NCBI GenBank assembly: GCA_007117065.1
Contig: SKHI01000008.1
Location: 1-32,309, forward strand
Direction: 5' to 3'
Length of the DNA stretch: 32,309 bases
Origin: Candidatus Woesearchaeota archaeon
GTDB taxonomy: Archaea > Nanobdellota > Nanobdellia > Woesearchaeales > SKIA01
The translations under genes were made by a program, and so were the position numbers. The notes under the pieces are model-generated. The model did not search any database, was not told where the DNA came from, and saw only the letters and a list, made by a program, of their open reading frames with translations. Positions 7,379-16,786 of this stretch are shown in pieces. Every line of letters starts with the position of its first letter. Within the stretch, counting starts at the first letter, position 1.

Positions 7379-9951
7379 TGGAAACGCCTAATAGTATCAC
7401 AAAAAAAATTAAGAGTATTCGGTTTGGGATTTTTAGTCCTGAAATGATCAAAGATATGTCTGCTGCAAAAGTGGTTACTCCAGAATTATATGATATGGAA
7501 GGATACCCTGTTGATGGAGGTCTTATGGATACTCGTCTTGGTGTTATCGATCCTGGTATCGTTTGTAAGACGGACGGTTTACGCCTCAAGGATAGCTTGG
7601 GCCACTTTGGGTATATCAGTCTTGCACGCCCGGTTATTCATGTAAAGTTTGCAGGTCTTATTCTTGATCTGTTACGAACGAACTGTCGTGATTGTGGTCG
7701 CATTCTTATTCCTGATGATAAGCGCGATACGTTTATCGAAAGCTTTGCCCGTGCTGAAAAAGAAGATGGTTTTTCAGGAAGACGCGCTGCTGTAAAAGAC
7801 GCTATTAGTTCTTTACGTACGATTAAGAAATGTCCGCACTGTGATGCAAAGCAGCAAAAGATTACTCTTGAGCGCCCTACGACGTATCTTGAGAATGAGC
7901 GCCGTATCAGTCCTATTGAGATACGCACCCGCCTAGAAAAGGTGACTGATGAGGACATGATGATTTTCGGAATGAATCCTGAATTTGTACGTCCTGAATG
8001 GCTTGTGCAGACGATTCTTGCAATTCCTCCGGTAACAACTCGTCCAAGTATCACTCTTGAGAGTGGTGAGCGAAGCGAAGATGACCTGACCCACAAATTA
8101 GGAGATATTGTTCGTATTAATCAACGATTGTTCGAGAATATTAATGCAGGTGCTCCTGAGATAATTATTGAAGATTTATGGGATCTGTTACAGTACCACG
8201 TAACAACGTACTATGACAACGAAGTTACTCAGCTTCCTCCAGCACGGCACAGAACTGGTCAGCCCCTCAAGACACTCAGTAGTCGTATTAAGAGTAAAGA
8301 GGGTCGTATCCGTCATAATCTTGCTGGTAAACGTACCAACTTTAGTGCTCGTACTGTGGTTAGTCCTGATCCAAAAATTGAGTTAAATGAAGTTGGCATT
8401 CCTCGCTCTGTCGCTATGAAGCTCACCGTTCCTGAGCGGGTTACGGAGTGGAATATTAATTACTTAAAGCAATTTGTACAACAGGGTCCTAAGGCGTATC
8501 CTGGAAGTAATTACATTATTCGACCTGATGGGAAGAAAATGAAAATTACTGATGAAACACAAGAAATGCTTCTTGAAGAAATTCAGCCTGGTTTTATTGT
8601 TGAACGCCATCTCTTGGATGGAGATATCACTCTCTTTAACCGTCAACCAAGTTTGCACAAGATGAGTATGATGGCTCACCGTGTTCGTGTTCTGCCGGGT
8701 AAAACATTTCGCGTAAACCCTGCTGTATGTGCCCCATACAACGCTGACTTCGATGGTGACGAGATGAACTTACACGTTCCACAAACAGAGGAGGCGCGTG
8801 CAGAGGCTGAAGTTCTCCTACAAGTCCAGACTCAAATCATTAGTCCTCGTTATGGATTAAGTATTATTGGTTGTAATCAAGACGCTATCACTGGGAATTA
8901 CCTCCTTACCAAGTTCATGACGCTCCGCTATGAGCAGGCAGTTGATTTACTTGCACAAACTGGGGTAACTGACTTTAGTGCCCTTCCTAAAAAAGAAATC
9001 GTTACTGGTAAGGAAGTCTTTAGTGTGCTTCTTCCAAAGGGTTTTGATTTCACTGGTGAAGCAAAGGACAGAACTCCTGTTGCTATAGAAGACGGAATTC
9101 TTCTTGAAGGTTTCATGGATAAAGCAAATCTTGGTGAAGGTGCTGGCCTGATGTTGCGTAACATTCATAAGAAGTATGGCGAGGATCAAGCTCTCGATAT
9201 ACTAGGTAAATTCTATCGTTTGGGTGCTCAGGCGCTTCAAATTTATGGTTTTAGCTTTAATTATGATGATCTTATTCTTTCTGAGAATTCTCAAAAAGAA
9301 ATGCACAAGGTTATAGAGCAGGCGTATGCTGATGTTGATATTCTTATTAAGAAGTATCAAGAAAATAGGCTTGAAGTCCTTCCTGGACGGTCCCCAAGTG
9401 AAACCCTCGAGCTGACTATTCTTGAGCGTCTTAACAGAGCGCGTAATGATACTGGTGCTGTGGCACAGAAACAATCTTCAGAACTAGGCCCTACCATGGT
9501 TATGGCTCAGAGTGGTTCTCGGGGCAGTGTTATTAACATGTCTCAAATGAGTGCTTGTGTCGGTCAACAGAGTTTCCGTGGTGGTCGTATTGATAGAGGA
9601 TATAGCAATCGTACACTTAGTTGTTTTAGTCGTAATGACCTACAACCAGCGGCTCGTGGTTTCATTGATGTCGGTTTCCGTAATGGTATGAAGCCTTGGG
9701 AGTTCTTCTTTATGGCAATGACAGGAAGAGATAGTCTGATGGATACTGCTTTACGTACGCCAAAGAGCGGATATTTATACCGCCGTCTTGCAAACGCCCT
9801 TCAAGATTTAAAGGTCGATTATGATGGTACTGTGCGTGATGCTGGTGGGAAAATCGTTCAATTCGCTTACGGTGAAGACGGCCTTGCTGTTGCAAAGACT
9901 CGTGGTGGTCGCATTGACATTAAGAAAATTGTTGAGCAGGTGAAAGAATGA
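7378..9951 (+). CDS. rpoA1: DNA-directed RNA polymerase subunit A' (Rpo1N)
   Basis: 857 residues, the N-terminal part of the split largest subunit. The active-site motif [12 protein letters not shown] has its Mg-binding Asp457, Asp459 and Asp461. Also visible are [32 protein letters not shown] and [12 protein letters not shown]. The first zinc site (equivalent to CxxCx6CxxH of Rpb1) is degraded: Cys63 and His76 remain, but Asp66 and Ser73 replace two Cys. The second site (NCRDCG and KKCPHC) keeps its four Cys. GGAGG at about 7364-7368 serves as Shine-Dalgarno. It ends 4 nt inside rpoA''. Confidence 0.98.
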   Translation: METPNSITKKIKSIRFGIFSPEMIKDMSAAKVVTPELYDMEGYPVDGGLMDTRLGVIDPGIVCKTDGLRLKDSLGHFGYISLARPVIHVKFAGLILDLLRTNCRDCGRILIPDDKRDTFIESFARAEKEDGFSGRRAAVKDAISSLRTIKKCPHCDAKQQKITLERPTTYLENERRISPIEIRTRLEKVTDEDMMIFGMNPEFVRPEWLVQTILAIPPVTTRPSITLESGERSEDDLTHKLGDIVRINQRLFENINAGAPEIIIEDLWDLLQYHVTTYYDNEVTQLPPARHRTGQPLKTLSSRIKSKEGRIRHNLAGKRTNFSARTVVSPDPKIELNEVGIPRSVAMKLTVPERVTEWNINYLKQFVQQGPKAYPGSNYIIRPDGKKMKITDETQEMLLEEIQPGFIVERHLLDGDITLFNRQPSLHKMSMMAHRVRVLPGKTFRVNPAVCAPYNADFDGDEMNLHVPQTEEARAEAEVLLQVQTQIISPRYGLSIIGCNQDAITGNYLLTKFMTLRYEQAVDLLAQTGVTDFSALPKKEIVTGKEVFSVLLPKGFDFTGEAKDRTPVAIEDGILLEGFMDKANLGEGAGLMLRNIHKKYGEDQALDILGKFYRLGAQALQIYGFSFNYDDLILSENSQKEMHKVIEQAYADVDILIKKYQENRLEVLPGRSPSETLELTILERLNRARNDTGAVAQKQSSELGPTMVMAQSGSRGSVINMSQMSACVGQQSFRGGRIDRGYSNRTLSCFSRNDLQPAARGFIDVGFRNGMKPWEFFFMAMTGRDSLMDTALRTPKSGYLYRRLANALQDLKVDYDGTVRDAGGKIVQFAYGEDGLAVAKTRGGRIDIKKIVEQVKE

Positions 9952-11081
9952 GCGCAGATATATTTATGACATATGAAGGTAAGCTTCCAACGAGCATCAT
10001 CGAGGAGGTTAAGCAATTGCTTCCCGCTTCTGCTTCTCAAAAACGTATCGAGAATGTCCTCTCAGCAGTATATGAAGAATATTTGGATACGCTTGAAGAA
10101 GCCGGTGATGCTGTTGGTATTGTTGCTGCTGAAAGTATTGGTGAACCGTCTACTCAGATGGTTCTGCGTACCTTCCACTTCGCAGGAGTAAGTGAGATGC
10201 AGGTCACAAGTGGTCTTCCACGTATTATAGAAGTGTTTGATGCTCGTAAAACAATTCAGACTCCTACAATGGAAATTTATTTACGTGAACCCTACAACGC
10301 GGGCAAGGACTTAAAGAGTATTGCACAACGGATTCTTGAGACTACCGTCGATGATTACGTATCAAGTATTTCGTTAGATATTTCCGTTCCACAAATCGTG
10401 CTTGCTGTTGATAAACAAGCGTTAGCTCATATTGACTGGACTGTTGATATGCTTGCTAAGCATATTAATAAGAAATTCAAGAAGTTTAAAGTAGCTGCTT
10501 CTGATAAAGAAATTACTATTAAACCAGGTAAGGAAAAAAATATTGATGACCTTGTAAAGACTCGTGAGCGGATTAAAAAGACGTTTGTGAATGGGATAAA
10601 AAATGTTTCTCAAGTCCTTCCTGTTAAGCGCGGTGATGAATTTATCATTATGACTGCAGGGACGAATTTAAAAGATGTTTTTGAGCTTGAGTACGTAGAT
10701 ACTACGCGAACGATATCTAATGATCTCTATGAAGTCGAGTCCCTTTTGGGTATAGAGGCTGCTCGTCAGCTTATTATTGATGAAACGGTCAAGGTCCTTC
10801 GCACGCAAGGGTTAAACATTGATGTTCGTCATATCATGCTTGTAGCTGATACTATGACTATGACTGGTGAGCTCCAAGGTATTAATCGTACTGGTATTGT
10901 TCGTGAAAAAGCAAGCGTTCTTGCACGAGCATCTTTTGAAACTCCTTTTAAACATCTTGTTAATGCATCTCTGGTAGGTGAGACTGACGAGCTTAACAGT
11001 GTTGTAGAAAACGTTATGGTAAATCAACCTATACCGCTTGGTACTGGCTTACCTCGTTTGGTTGTAAGGAGGGATGTATAA
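9948..11081 (+). CDS. rpoA2: DNA-directed RNA polymerase subunit A'' (Rpo1C)
   Basis: 377 residues, the C-terminal part of the largest subunit including the trigger-loop region. The hallmark block runs [39 protein letters not shown] and [16 protein letters not shown] (about residues 55-110). The C-terminal half carries [17 protein letters not shown] and VDVRHI-like segments ending at RRDV. The ATG overlaps the rpoA' stop, and its last base is shared with the eL30 start, so translation along the operon is tightly coupled. Confidence 0.98.
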   Translation: MSADIFMTYEGKLPTSIIEEVKQLLPASASQKRIENVLSAVYEEYLDTLEEAGDAVGIVAAESIGEPSTQMVLRTFHFAGVSEMQVTSGLPRIIEVFDARKTIQTPTMEIYLREPYNAGKDLKSIAQRILETTVDDYVSSISLDISVPQIVLAVDKQALAHIDWTVDMLAKHINKKFKKFKVAASDKEITIKPGKEKNIDDLVKTRERIKKTFVNGIKNVSQVLPVKRGDEFIIMTAGTNLKDVFELEYVDTTRTISNDLYEVESLLGIEAARQLIIDETVKVLRTQGLNIDVRHIMLVADTMTMTGELQGINRTGIVREKASVLARASFETPFKHLVNASLVGETDELNSVVENVMVNQPIPLGTGLPRLVVRRDV

Positions 11082-11341
11082 TGAATAATGCAGAAATTCG
11101 TTCTTTAGTAGAGAAAGGTAGTGTAATCATCGGTCATAATGCTGTGCATAAAGCTATTGTTAGTGGTGCTGTGCAAAGAGTTCTTATTGCAAGTAATGCT
11201 GAGTCTGAACTTGTCACAGACATCCAACACCTCTGTTCTCTAGGCTCTATTGATTGTGACGTTCTCGATTTACGAAATGACCAATTGGGCGTTGCGTGCA
11301 GAAAACCATTTCAAATAAGTTTTTTAGCGGTGAAAAAGTAG
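11081..11341 (+). CDS. rpl30e: Ribosomal protein eL30
   Basis: 86 residues, slightly short for the family (usually ~100). It is a small L7Ae/L30e-fold protein: GSVIIGHNAVHKAIVSGAVQ near residue 13, then RVLIASNAE and a C-terminal hydrophobic strand FLAVKK. It binds kinked RNA in the large ribosomal subunit. Preceded by a strong Shine-Dalgarno (AAGGAGG, about 11068-11074) inside the end of rpoA''. The order rpoA''-eL30-nusA-uS12-uS7 is widely conserved in archaea, which supports the call. Confidence 0.92.
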   Translation: MNNAEIRSLVEKGSVIIGHNAVHKAIVSGAVQRVLIASNAESELVTDIQHLCSLGSIDCDVLDLRNDQLGVACRKPFQISFLAVKK

Positions 11342-11342
11342 T

Positions 11343-11786
11343 ATGGAAAAGAGTTTTGACGCAGAGCTTATTCGCATCATTGGCTTTTTTGAAGAGTTTA
11401 CCACGGCTTCTGTTAAAGATGCGTTCTATGACGACAATCAGAAACTTACCTTTATCGTTCAACCAGGCAATATTGGTAAAGCTGTAGGAAAAAATGCTAC
11501 TATGCTAAAAAAGGTTGAAGACAAACTAGGTAAGCGTATTCGTGTTGCTGAATTCACTGATGACAAACTCGCCTTTATCAGAAGTTTAGTAAGTCCTCTG
11601 ACGCTTGTACGTATTGAGGAAGATGAAGACACTGGGATTATTACTCTTGAAGGTAAAGATGAAAAAACTACTGGCTTGCTTATTGGAAAGCATGCTCGTA
11701 ATTTACGCAATCTTGAAAATATGGTGCGCCGTTACATGCCTTGTGAAGAGATTCGCGTGGTCGAGGAACCGCGTGTACAACAATAA
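11343..11786 (+). CDS. nusA: NusA-like transcription factor (two KH domains)
   Basis: 147 residues, matching the short archaeal NusA that has only the two KH domains. The first KH signature is NIGKAVGKNATMLKKVEDKL (about 40-60), the second TGLLIGKHARNLRNLE (about 111-126); both are GxxG loops that bind RNA. It is thought to act in transcription elongation or termination and perhaps rRNA synthesis. The ATG follows the eL30 stop by 1 nt. Confidence 0.95.
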   Translation: MEKSFDAELIRIIGFFEEFTTASVKDAFYDDNQKLTFIVQPGNIGKAVGKNATMLKKVEDKLGKRIRVAEFTDDKLAFIRSLVSPLTLVRIEEDEDTGIITLEGKDEKTTGLLIGKHARNLRNLENMVRRYMPCEEIRVVEEPRVQQ

Positions 11787-11787
11787 A

Positions 11788-11797
11788 CTTTAAAAAC
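11788..11797 (+). promoter_or_regulatory. TATA box of the uS12-uS7 unit
   Basis: CTTTAAAAAC is centred about 28 nt before the uS12 ATG at 11821, giving the ribosomal proteins their own likely leaderless promoter at the end of the polymerase operon. Confidence 0.5.
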
Positions 11798-11820
11798 GAA
11801 TTAGTATTCTTTCTTTACTC

Positions 11821-12258
11821 ATGGCAAAAAAATCACGCGGAATCAATGCTGCAAAAAAATTACAGGCAAGAAGAAGCAATTCTCAGGAATTGAATAAATG
11901 GTTCGTAAAAAAGAAATATGGCTTACGTGAGAAGGCTGACCCTCTTGAGGGGGCTAGTCAAGGTAGTGCCATTGTTGTAGAAAAATTACAATTAGAAGCT
12001 AAGCAGCCAAACTCTGCTATGCGTAAGTGCGTACGGGTACAACTCATTAAGAATGGGAAGCAAGTTACTGCATTCCTTCCTGGAGATGGTGCTACTAAAC
12101 TTGTTGATGAGCACGATGAAGTTATGATCGAGCGAATCGGTGGAAAAATGGGTCGTGCAAAAGGAGATATTCCTGGTGTACGCTGGCAAGTTATTAAAGT
12201 AAATGATCAAAGTTTACATGCATTACGAACTGGTAAACTGGAGAAGGCAAGAAAATGA
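11821..12258 (+). CDS. rps12: Ribosomal protein uS12
   Basis: 145 residues, the archaeal length. The decoding-site loops are present: [18 protein letters not shown] (about 59-76, the KQPNSA/xRK motif) and FLPGDG. uS12 lies at the A site of the small subunit and controls accuracy. It ends 4 nt inside uS7. Confidence 0.98.
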   Translation: MAKKSRGINAAKKLQARRSNSQELNKWFVKKKYGLREKADPLEGASQGSAIVVEKLQLEAKQPNSAMRKCVRVQLIKNGKQVTAFLPGDGATKLVDEHDEVMIERIGGKMGRAKGDIPGVRWQVIKVNDQSLHALRTGKLEKARK

Positions 12259-12854
12259 GCGATATTAAATTATTCAATGAATGGGATGTATCTGGCATAT
12301 CTGTGACTGACCAAGGTTTAGTGTCGTATATCACACTACGGCCTGTTATCGTTCCAAAGACTGGTGCACGCTATGCTGGTAATCGTTTTCATAAAAGTAG
12401 AACAAGCATCGTTGAGCGTCTTATTAATAAAATGATGGTTGCTGGACACCGGGCAAAAAAACACAAGTACAGTAGCGGTCATATCACTGGTCAAGCTGAG
12501 CGCACCTATCTTATTGTGTATACCGCTTTCAAGATACTTGAAGAGAAGACGAAGAAGAATCCGGTTGCGGTGTTTGTGCAGGCTGTAGAAAACGCTGCTC
12601 CTCGTGAAGAGATTATTAATATTGAATATGGTGGTGCTCGTTATCCTAAGGCTGTAGAGTGTGCTCCTCAGCGAAGAATTGATATTGTATTACGGCAAAT
12701 GGCTCAATCAGCGTATCAGCGAAGCGTAAATAAGAAAGTTTCTGCTGCTCAGAGTCTTGCTAATGAGATTCTGAACGCATATGAGTGTAAGCAAGATAGT
12801 CAGGCTATCCAGAAAAAATTAGACCTTGAGAGAACAGCTGACAGTAGCCGATAG
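12255..12854 (+). CDS. rps7: Ribosomal protein uS7
   Basis: 199 residues, usual for archaea. [20 protein letters not shown] is at about 35-54, and [20 protein letters not shown] in the middle is the uS7 signature. The C-terminal helix carries [20 protein letters not shown]. uS7 organises the head of the small subunit and contacts the E-site tRNA. GGAGAAGG at about 12240-12247 is a Shine-Dalgarno. In most archaea EF1A and uS10 follow; here an unrelated, frameshifted ORF follows after 9 nt. Confidence 0.98.
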   Translation: MSDIKLFNEWDVSGISVTDQGLVSYITLRPVIVPKTGARYAGNRFHKSRTSIVERLINKMMVAGHRAKKHKYSSGHITGQAERTYLIVYTAFKILEEKTKKNPVAVFVQAVENAAPREEIINIEYGGARYPKAVECAPQRRIDIVLRQMAQSAYQRSVNKKVSAAQSLANEILNAYECKQDSQAIQKKLDLERTADSSR

Positions 12855-12863
12855 TTAGGTTTT

Positions 12864-13407
12864 ATGGCGTATCAGTTATACCAAGTACAAGCTGATACAC
12901 TCGATCCCATATTACAAGCGCGCCATGTTGGTGCATTCGCAGAGACACAGTATGATACTCTTGTAGTACCTACAAATCATGTGGTTTTACCTTACCCTAT
13001 CCCGCAAGGAGTTGTATTGCCGCTGATCGATACTGAGATACGATTAAGCTATGAACTTGCTGTGGCTGGTGTTATGAGAGGTGAGCTTGTATTTGATCTA
13101 AGACACGCTCAATTACTTGTATTAGATAACGAATTTACTGGCTATTTTTCTTTTATCTCGCATCAATCAGGTACTGATATACAAAGCAGTCGTTCCTTTT
13201 GCTAAACCATTAGGTGCGCAGTATGCTGTCTGTTGTATGATGGATGGTAATACTTTCGTTTATTCAGTTGGGGCTAACAATGTCTTTGACCGTCAGAAGC
13301 GTATTTCTTTATCTATGCTTGAGCAGCCGATACTGCATCCTACAGCATTCGGTCGGTTGACTATGCCGTATGGAATTATCCTAGATAAACATTGTTTGCA
13401 ATTCTAA
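12864..13407 (+). pseudogene. Frameshifted ORF of unknown function after uS7
   Basis: The frame opened by the ATG at 12864 stops at 13203-13205. Another frame, shifted by one base, runs open from 13123 to a stop at 13405-13407 (tail PFAKPLGAQYAVCCMMDGNT, then SVGANNVFDRQKRI, then MPYGIILDKHCLQF). Joined, they give a protein of roughly 180 residues rich in beta-strand-like hydrophobic alternation. The shift needs one extra base (or two missing) between about 13123 and 13200; the T runs at 13145-13149 and 13151-13154 are the obvious place. It could be a decayed gene or a sequencing/assembly error. A programmed +1 shift is less likely, since no slippery site is evident. Family not recognised; no cysteine cluster or signal. 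It meets the convergent dph2-like gene with 4 bp overlap. Confidence 0.6.
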
Positions 13408-14084
13408 AAACTGTGTATACCTTCAAGTACGTGCTCTGCATTGAGTATGGGTTTTGATACTTTGTTGTAATCGTCAAGCCCTATTCGTGGACAGCCGGTG
13501 TTTATCCAGCATTCTATGAATGGAAAGTCGTCGAGTCCTTGCCAGTCTAGTGTGTTGGCCAGAAATACGATAAAGTTCTTTTGCGGATATTCTTTTCTCA
13601 AATGAGTAATCGCATCGGTATCTTTTTGTCCGCTTTTTGTTGTTGTTAATACACCTAGTGTTTTTGCGTGATAAAACGTGAGCATAGCTCCTTTATGCTG
13701 TTTCATTATCTTACTTATCTCTTCATGACTAAACACGTCCCAGGTGAGTCTGAGCGGGTCGTAGCGATAGGTGGGTTGGGGGTTCTTAAAGAGTATTGCT
13801 CTTGGATGAAATTCTCCTTCTCCTACGTAGAGAAAAGCTTCTACATCCGGCCATGTTTGAATACTGCATCCGAGTATTTGGCCTTCTTCGCTTGTGTGTC
13901 GTGCGCGATAGAGTTCTACTTCTTTGTCAGCGTTAAGCAGTTGTTGTTTCATATCAGCAAGTTTATTGCTGTATTGTGCTGTGGTAAAAAGTGCTATTTT
14001 TTTAGGAAGTGCTGCTAGGAGGTCCTGAGGAAATTGTATGTCTGCTTTTCTTCGTACATGAATGTGTTCTACGCGTAATACCAT
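13404..14084 (-). CDS. dph2: Dph2-like diphthamide synthesis protein lacking the first domain
   Basis: 226 residues, against about 340 for archaeal Dph2. It matches domains 2 and 3: KKIALFTTAQYSNKL near 28-42, EEGQILGCS with Cys73, and INTGCPRIGLDDY with Cys198 near the end, two of the three Cys that hold the 4Fe-4S cluster in Dph2. The first domain, with the remaining cluster Cys, is missing, and no coding sequence for it lies in the 40 nt upstream. A TATA-like CTTTTAAAGG (about 14106-14115, minus strand) sits at the right distance from this ATG, so the short form seems genuine. Cys192 in the FIECWINTG segment might be a substitute ligand (speculative). Dph2 transfers the 3-amino-3-carboxypropyl group of SAM to a His of EF2. 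Confidence 0.8.
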   Translation of the reverse strand: MVLRVEHIHVRRKADIQFPQDLLAALPKKIALFTTAQYSNKLADMKQQLLNADKEVELYRARHTSEEGQILGCSIQTWPDVEAFLYVGEGEFHPRAILFKNPQPTYRYDPLRLTWDVFSHEEISKIMKQHKGAMLTFYHAKTLGVLTTTKSGQKDTDAITHLRKEYPQKNFIVFLANTLDWQGLDDFPFIECWINTGCPRIGLDDYNKVSKPILNAEHVLEGIHSF

Positions 14085-14124
14085 AGAGGCATAATTATTG
14101 TATTTCTTTTAAAGGTTATGTTGA

Positions 14125-16695
14125 TTAAATATATTTTGTAAACAGTTTCATTCCTATCTTCTTCAGTATTTCAATGAAGAAGAATGTTGCTACTGCTCCT
14201 CCTAACACTATCATCCATTGTTGTGCTCCGAGTGGTACGTGTTCAAACCAGCCTGCAAATAGTGGTACGTATATCGTTGCAAGTAAGAGGGGTATGCTAA
14301 ATGCTGTGCTGGCCAGTATCCATTTGTTTTTGAAAAAGCCTACTGTAAAAATGCTTTGGGTGAGGCTTCTAAAGTTAAATGAGTGGATGATGATCATTAC
14401 TATGAGTGTTGCAAAGAGCATTGTTCGTGCTTCTGCGGTGAACTCTAGTGGTTGACCAAGGGTGTATACGAGCACTCCTGCCAGTGCCATAAAGAGCGCC
14501 ATGCTGGTGATGAGAAACATGTTTCTTTTGTGTAAGAGTCCTTGATTTGGATTTCTTGGTGCTCGTTGCATTATTCCTTTAGTAGCAGGATCTAGTCCGA
14601 GTGCTATTGCGGGAAACTCTTGTCCTATGACGTTAAGAAAGAGTATTTGTACTGCAAGTAATGGTAAGTATTCGAATCCGAATATGCTTGCTACGATGAG
14701 GATGATTGTTACTTCTGTAAAATTTCTGGATATCAGGTAGGTGGTGAATTTTTCTATGTTGTCATATATTCTTCTTCCATCTTCTACTGCGGTTACTATT
14801 GTTTGGAAGTTGTCATCTTGTAATATGATATCTGCGCTTTCTTTTGTGATATCTGTTCCTTTTATTCCCATTCCTACTCCTACATCTGCTTTCTTAATCG
14901 CTGGTGCGTCATTCACGCCATCTCCAGTCATAGCTACTATCTCTCCATTCGCCTGGAGTGCTGTTACAATGCGCAGTTTGTGTTCCGGTTTTGTTCGTGC
15001 ATATATGTCTACCTCTGCTATTACTTGAGCAAACTCTTCATCTGAGAGGGAGTCTATTTCACTGCCTGTCAATACGCGCGGATTTTCTGTTAGTCCTATT
15101 TGTTTTGCTATTGCTGCGGCAGTGAGTGGGTTGTCTCCAGTGATCATTTTTACGCGTATTCCTGCTGTGTGCGCATCTTTGATTGCCTGAGGCACTTCAT
15201 CTCTTGCTGGGTCTATCATGCCGGCAAGTCCTAAAAAGACGAGTTCCTTTTCTACTGAATCTTTCGTATATGGCCCTTGAACTTCTGGTTTGTATGCTAC
15301 TGCAAGAACGCGTAATGCTTGTTCTGCATACGTCTTATTTTGTTGGAGTATTTGTTGTTTTTGCTCTTTTGTGAGTTTTTTCTTTTCTCCTTGGATGAGG
15401 ATGTGGCTGCACTTTTCTAATATTATCTCTGGGGCTCCTTTTGTGTAGGCGCGCAGCTGTTTGGCGCTGCTGTGTATAGTAGTCATCATTTTCCTCTCTG
15501 AGGTAAAGATATACTCTTCTTTTCGTGTGCTTTTTTGCTGTTCTTGTATGAGGTTTGTTTTGTGGGCGAGTACAATGAATGCTCCCTCAGTGGGATCTCC
15601 TGCGAGCGTCTGATCGTCATTAAGTATTGCGTTATTACAGAGCATTCCGGCACGAACTAGCTCTTGTAAAGATTGATTTTGTTCAAGGGATACTTTCTTG
15701 TTTGCATGCAGTACTGCTCCGTCTGTTTGATAGCCTGTTCCAGTAATATCATATTCTTTACCGTCAACATATACTGTGGTTATGGTCATTTCGTTTTTTG
15801 TAAGAGTTCCTGTCTTGTCGGTACAGATGACTGTCGTGCTTCCCAGGCCTTCGACTGCAAGCATTTTTTTTACTATGGCTTTTTTGTTTGCCATCTCTCT
15901 CATTCCTATTGAGAGTGTCAGAGTAAGTGTTAGTGGGAGTGCTTCTGGTACTGTTGCTACAGTGAGTGCTAGAGTGATGATAATGATTGCTTCAAAAGGA
16001 ACTCCTTCAGACAATCCGTATATGAGGACAAATATGCTTGTACAAACTGCTATTATTCCTAGTGTTCGTCCCAGTCTATTTATTTTTTTTTGTAGTGGGC
16101 TTATTGTTTCTGTTTGCTGCATGTTTTTAGCTATTTTTCCTAGTTCTGAGCGCATTCCAGTTTTTGTAATGACTGCTTCTGCTCTTCCATGCACTACTAT
16201 TGTCCCGCTAAACAAGTCATCCTTGTTTTTTTTCGCTACTGCTTTGCTTTCTCCAGTCAGTATGCTTTCATCGACGCGGAGTTCTGCTGACTCAAGTACT
16301 TGTGCATCTGCAGGAATTTTGTCGCCCATGTCCAAACGAATAATGTCTCCTTCGACGAGTTCTTCACTTGGTAACTCGGTTATCTTCCCGTCTCTGTATA
16401 CTTGTACGGTTGCTTTGGCGAGTTGCTTGAGTTGTTCCATGGCTTTTTCTGCACGCCATTCTTGTATGAACCCCATCGCTGCTATGATAAGTATTATCCC
16501 TATGATAAAGTAAAATTCTAATTGTTTATTTACAAAAAGGGATATAGTGGCTGCGACGAGAAGAATCCAGATAAGTACATTATTTATCTGTGCAAAAAGT
16601 ACGGAGTACCATGTTTTTTTATTTTCTTCTTTAATCTCGTTCTTGCCGTCTTGTTCTTGTTTTTTTTGTGCTTCAGCTGCACTCAACCCCTTCAT
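14125..16695 (-). CDS. P2-type cation-transporting ATPase
   Basis: 856 residues with the full P-type layout: two N-terminal membrane helices after a cytoplasmic tail, actuator motif LTGES (about 146-150), M4 VATVPEALP (about 246-254), phosphorylation site CTDKTGTLTK with Asp293, then MITGDNPLTA, TGDGVNDAP, and six C-terminal helices. Compared with the Ca2+ pump SERCA, the M4 Glu (PEALP) and the M5 Asn and Glu (RNFTE) are kept, but the M6 segment reads NVIGQEFPA, with Gln at the position of SERCA Asp800. Ca2+, Mn2+ or Na+ are all possible, so I do not name the ion. Its own promoter (AATTATAAAG, 16717-16726, minus strand) is divergent from the permease fusion gene. Confidence 0.95.
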   Translation of the reverse strand: MKGLSAAEAQKKQEQDGKNEIKEENKKTWYSVLFAQINNVLIWILLVAATISLFVNKQLEFYFIIGIILIIAAMGFIQEWRAEKAMEQLKQLAKATVQVYRDGKITELPSEELVEGDIIRLDMGDKIPADAQVLESAELRVDESILTGESKAVAKKNKDDLFSGTIVVHGRAEAVITKTGMRSELGKIAKNMQQTETISPLQKKINRLGRTLGIIAVCTSIFVLIYGLSEGVPFEAIIIITLALTVATVPEALPLTLTLTLSIGMREMANKKAIVKKMLAVEGLGSTTVICTDKTGTLTKNEMTITTVYVDGKEYDITGTGYQTDGAVLHANKKVSLEQNQSLQELVRAGMLCNNAILNDDQTLAGDPTEGAFIVLAHKTNLIQEQQKSTRKEEYIFTSERKMMTTIHSSAKQLRAYTKGAPEIILEKCSHILIQGEKKKLTKEQKQQILQQNKTYAEQALRVLAVAYKPEVQGPYTKDSVEKELVFLGLAGMIDPARDEVPQAIKDAHTAGIRVKMITGDNPLTAAAIAKQIGLTENPRVLTGSEIDSLSDEEFAQVIAEVDIYARTKPEHKLRIVTALQANGEIVAMTGDGVNDAPAIKKADVGVGMGIKGTDITKESADIILQDDNFQTIVTAVEDGRRIYDNIEKFTTYLISRNFTEVTIILIVASIFGFEYLPLLAVQILFLNVIGQEFPAIALGLDPATKGIMQRAPRNPNQGLLHKRNMFLITSMALFMALAGVLVYTLGQPLEFTAEARTMLFATLIVMIIIHSFNFRSLTQSIFTVGFFKNKWILASTAFSIPLLLATIYVPLFAGWFEHVPLGAQQWMIVLGGAVATFFFIEILKKIGMKLFTKYI

Positions 16696-16716
16696 ACTAA
16701 TCTATCAAGATGTTTT

Positions 16717-16726
16717 CTTTATAATT
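16717..16726 (-). promoter_or_regulatory. TATA box of the P-type ATPase gene
   Basis: On the minus strand, AATTATAAAG lies about 27 nt upstream of the ATG at 16695. It is one half of a divergent promoter pair with the box at 16757-16767. Confidence 0.5.
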
Positions 16727-16756
16727 CTTTCGAGAGAAGACTGTTTTTTCGATGTA

Positions 16757-16767
16757 CTTATATAATA
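16757..16767 (+). promoter_or_regulatory. TATA box of the APC permease-methyltransferase gene
   Basis: CTTATATAATA is centred 25 nt upstream of the ATG at 16787, consistent with a leaderless mRNA. Confidence 0.6.
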
Positions 16768-16786
16768 GTTCTATACACTTTTTTTT

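Noticed and set aside
7638-8096. 152-codon minus-strand frame within rpoA'
   Set aside because: Antisense shadow of the RNA polymerase gene; Ser/Arg-rich, no start signals.
13140-13205. Programmed +1 frameshifting as explanation of the split ORF
   Set aside because: No rare codon, slippery heptamer or following structure is evident; T runs make an indel or sequencing error simpler.
15776-16513. Long open frame (245 codons) on the plus strand
   Set aside because: It lies opposite the P-type ATPase, whose motifs are clear in the minus strand frame; Ser/Val/Ile-rich composition is that of an antisense shadow.
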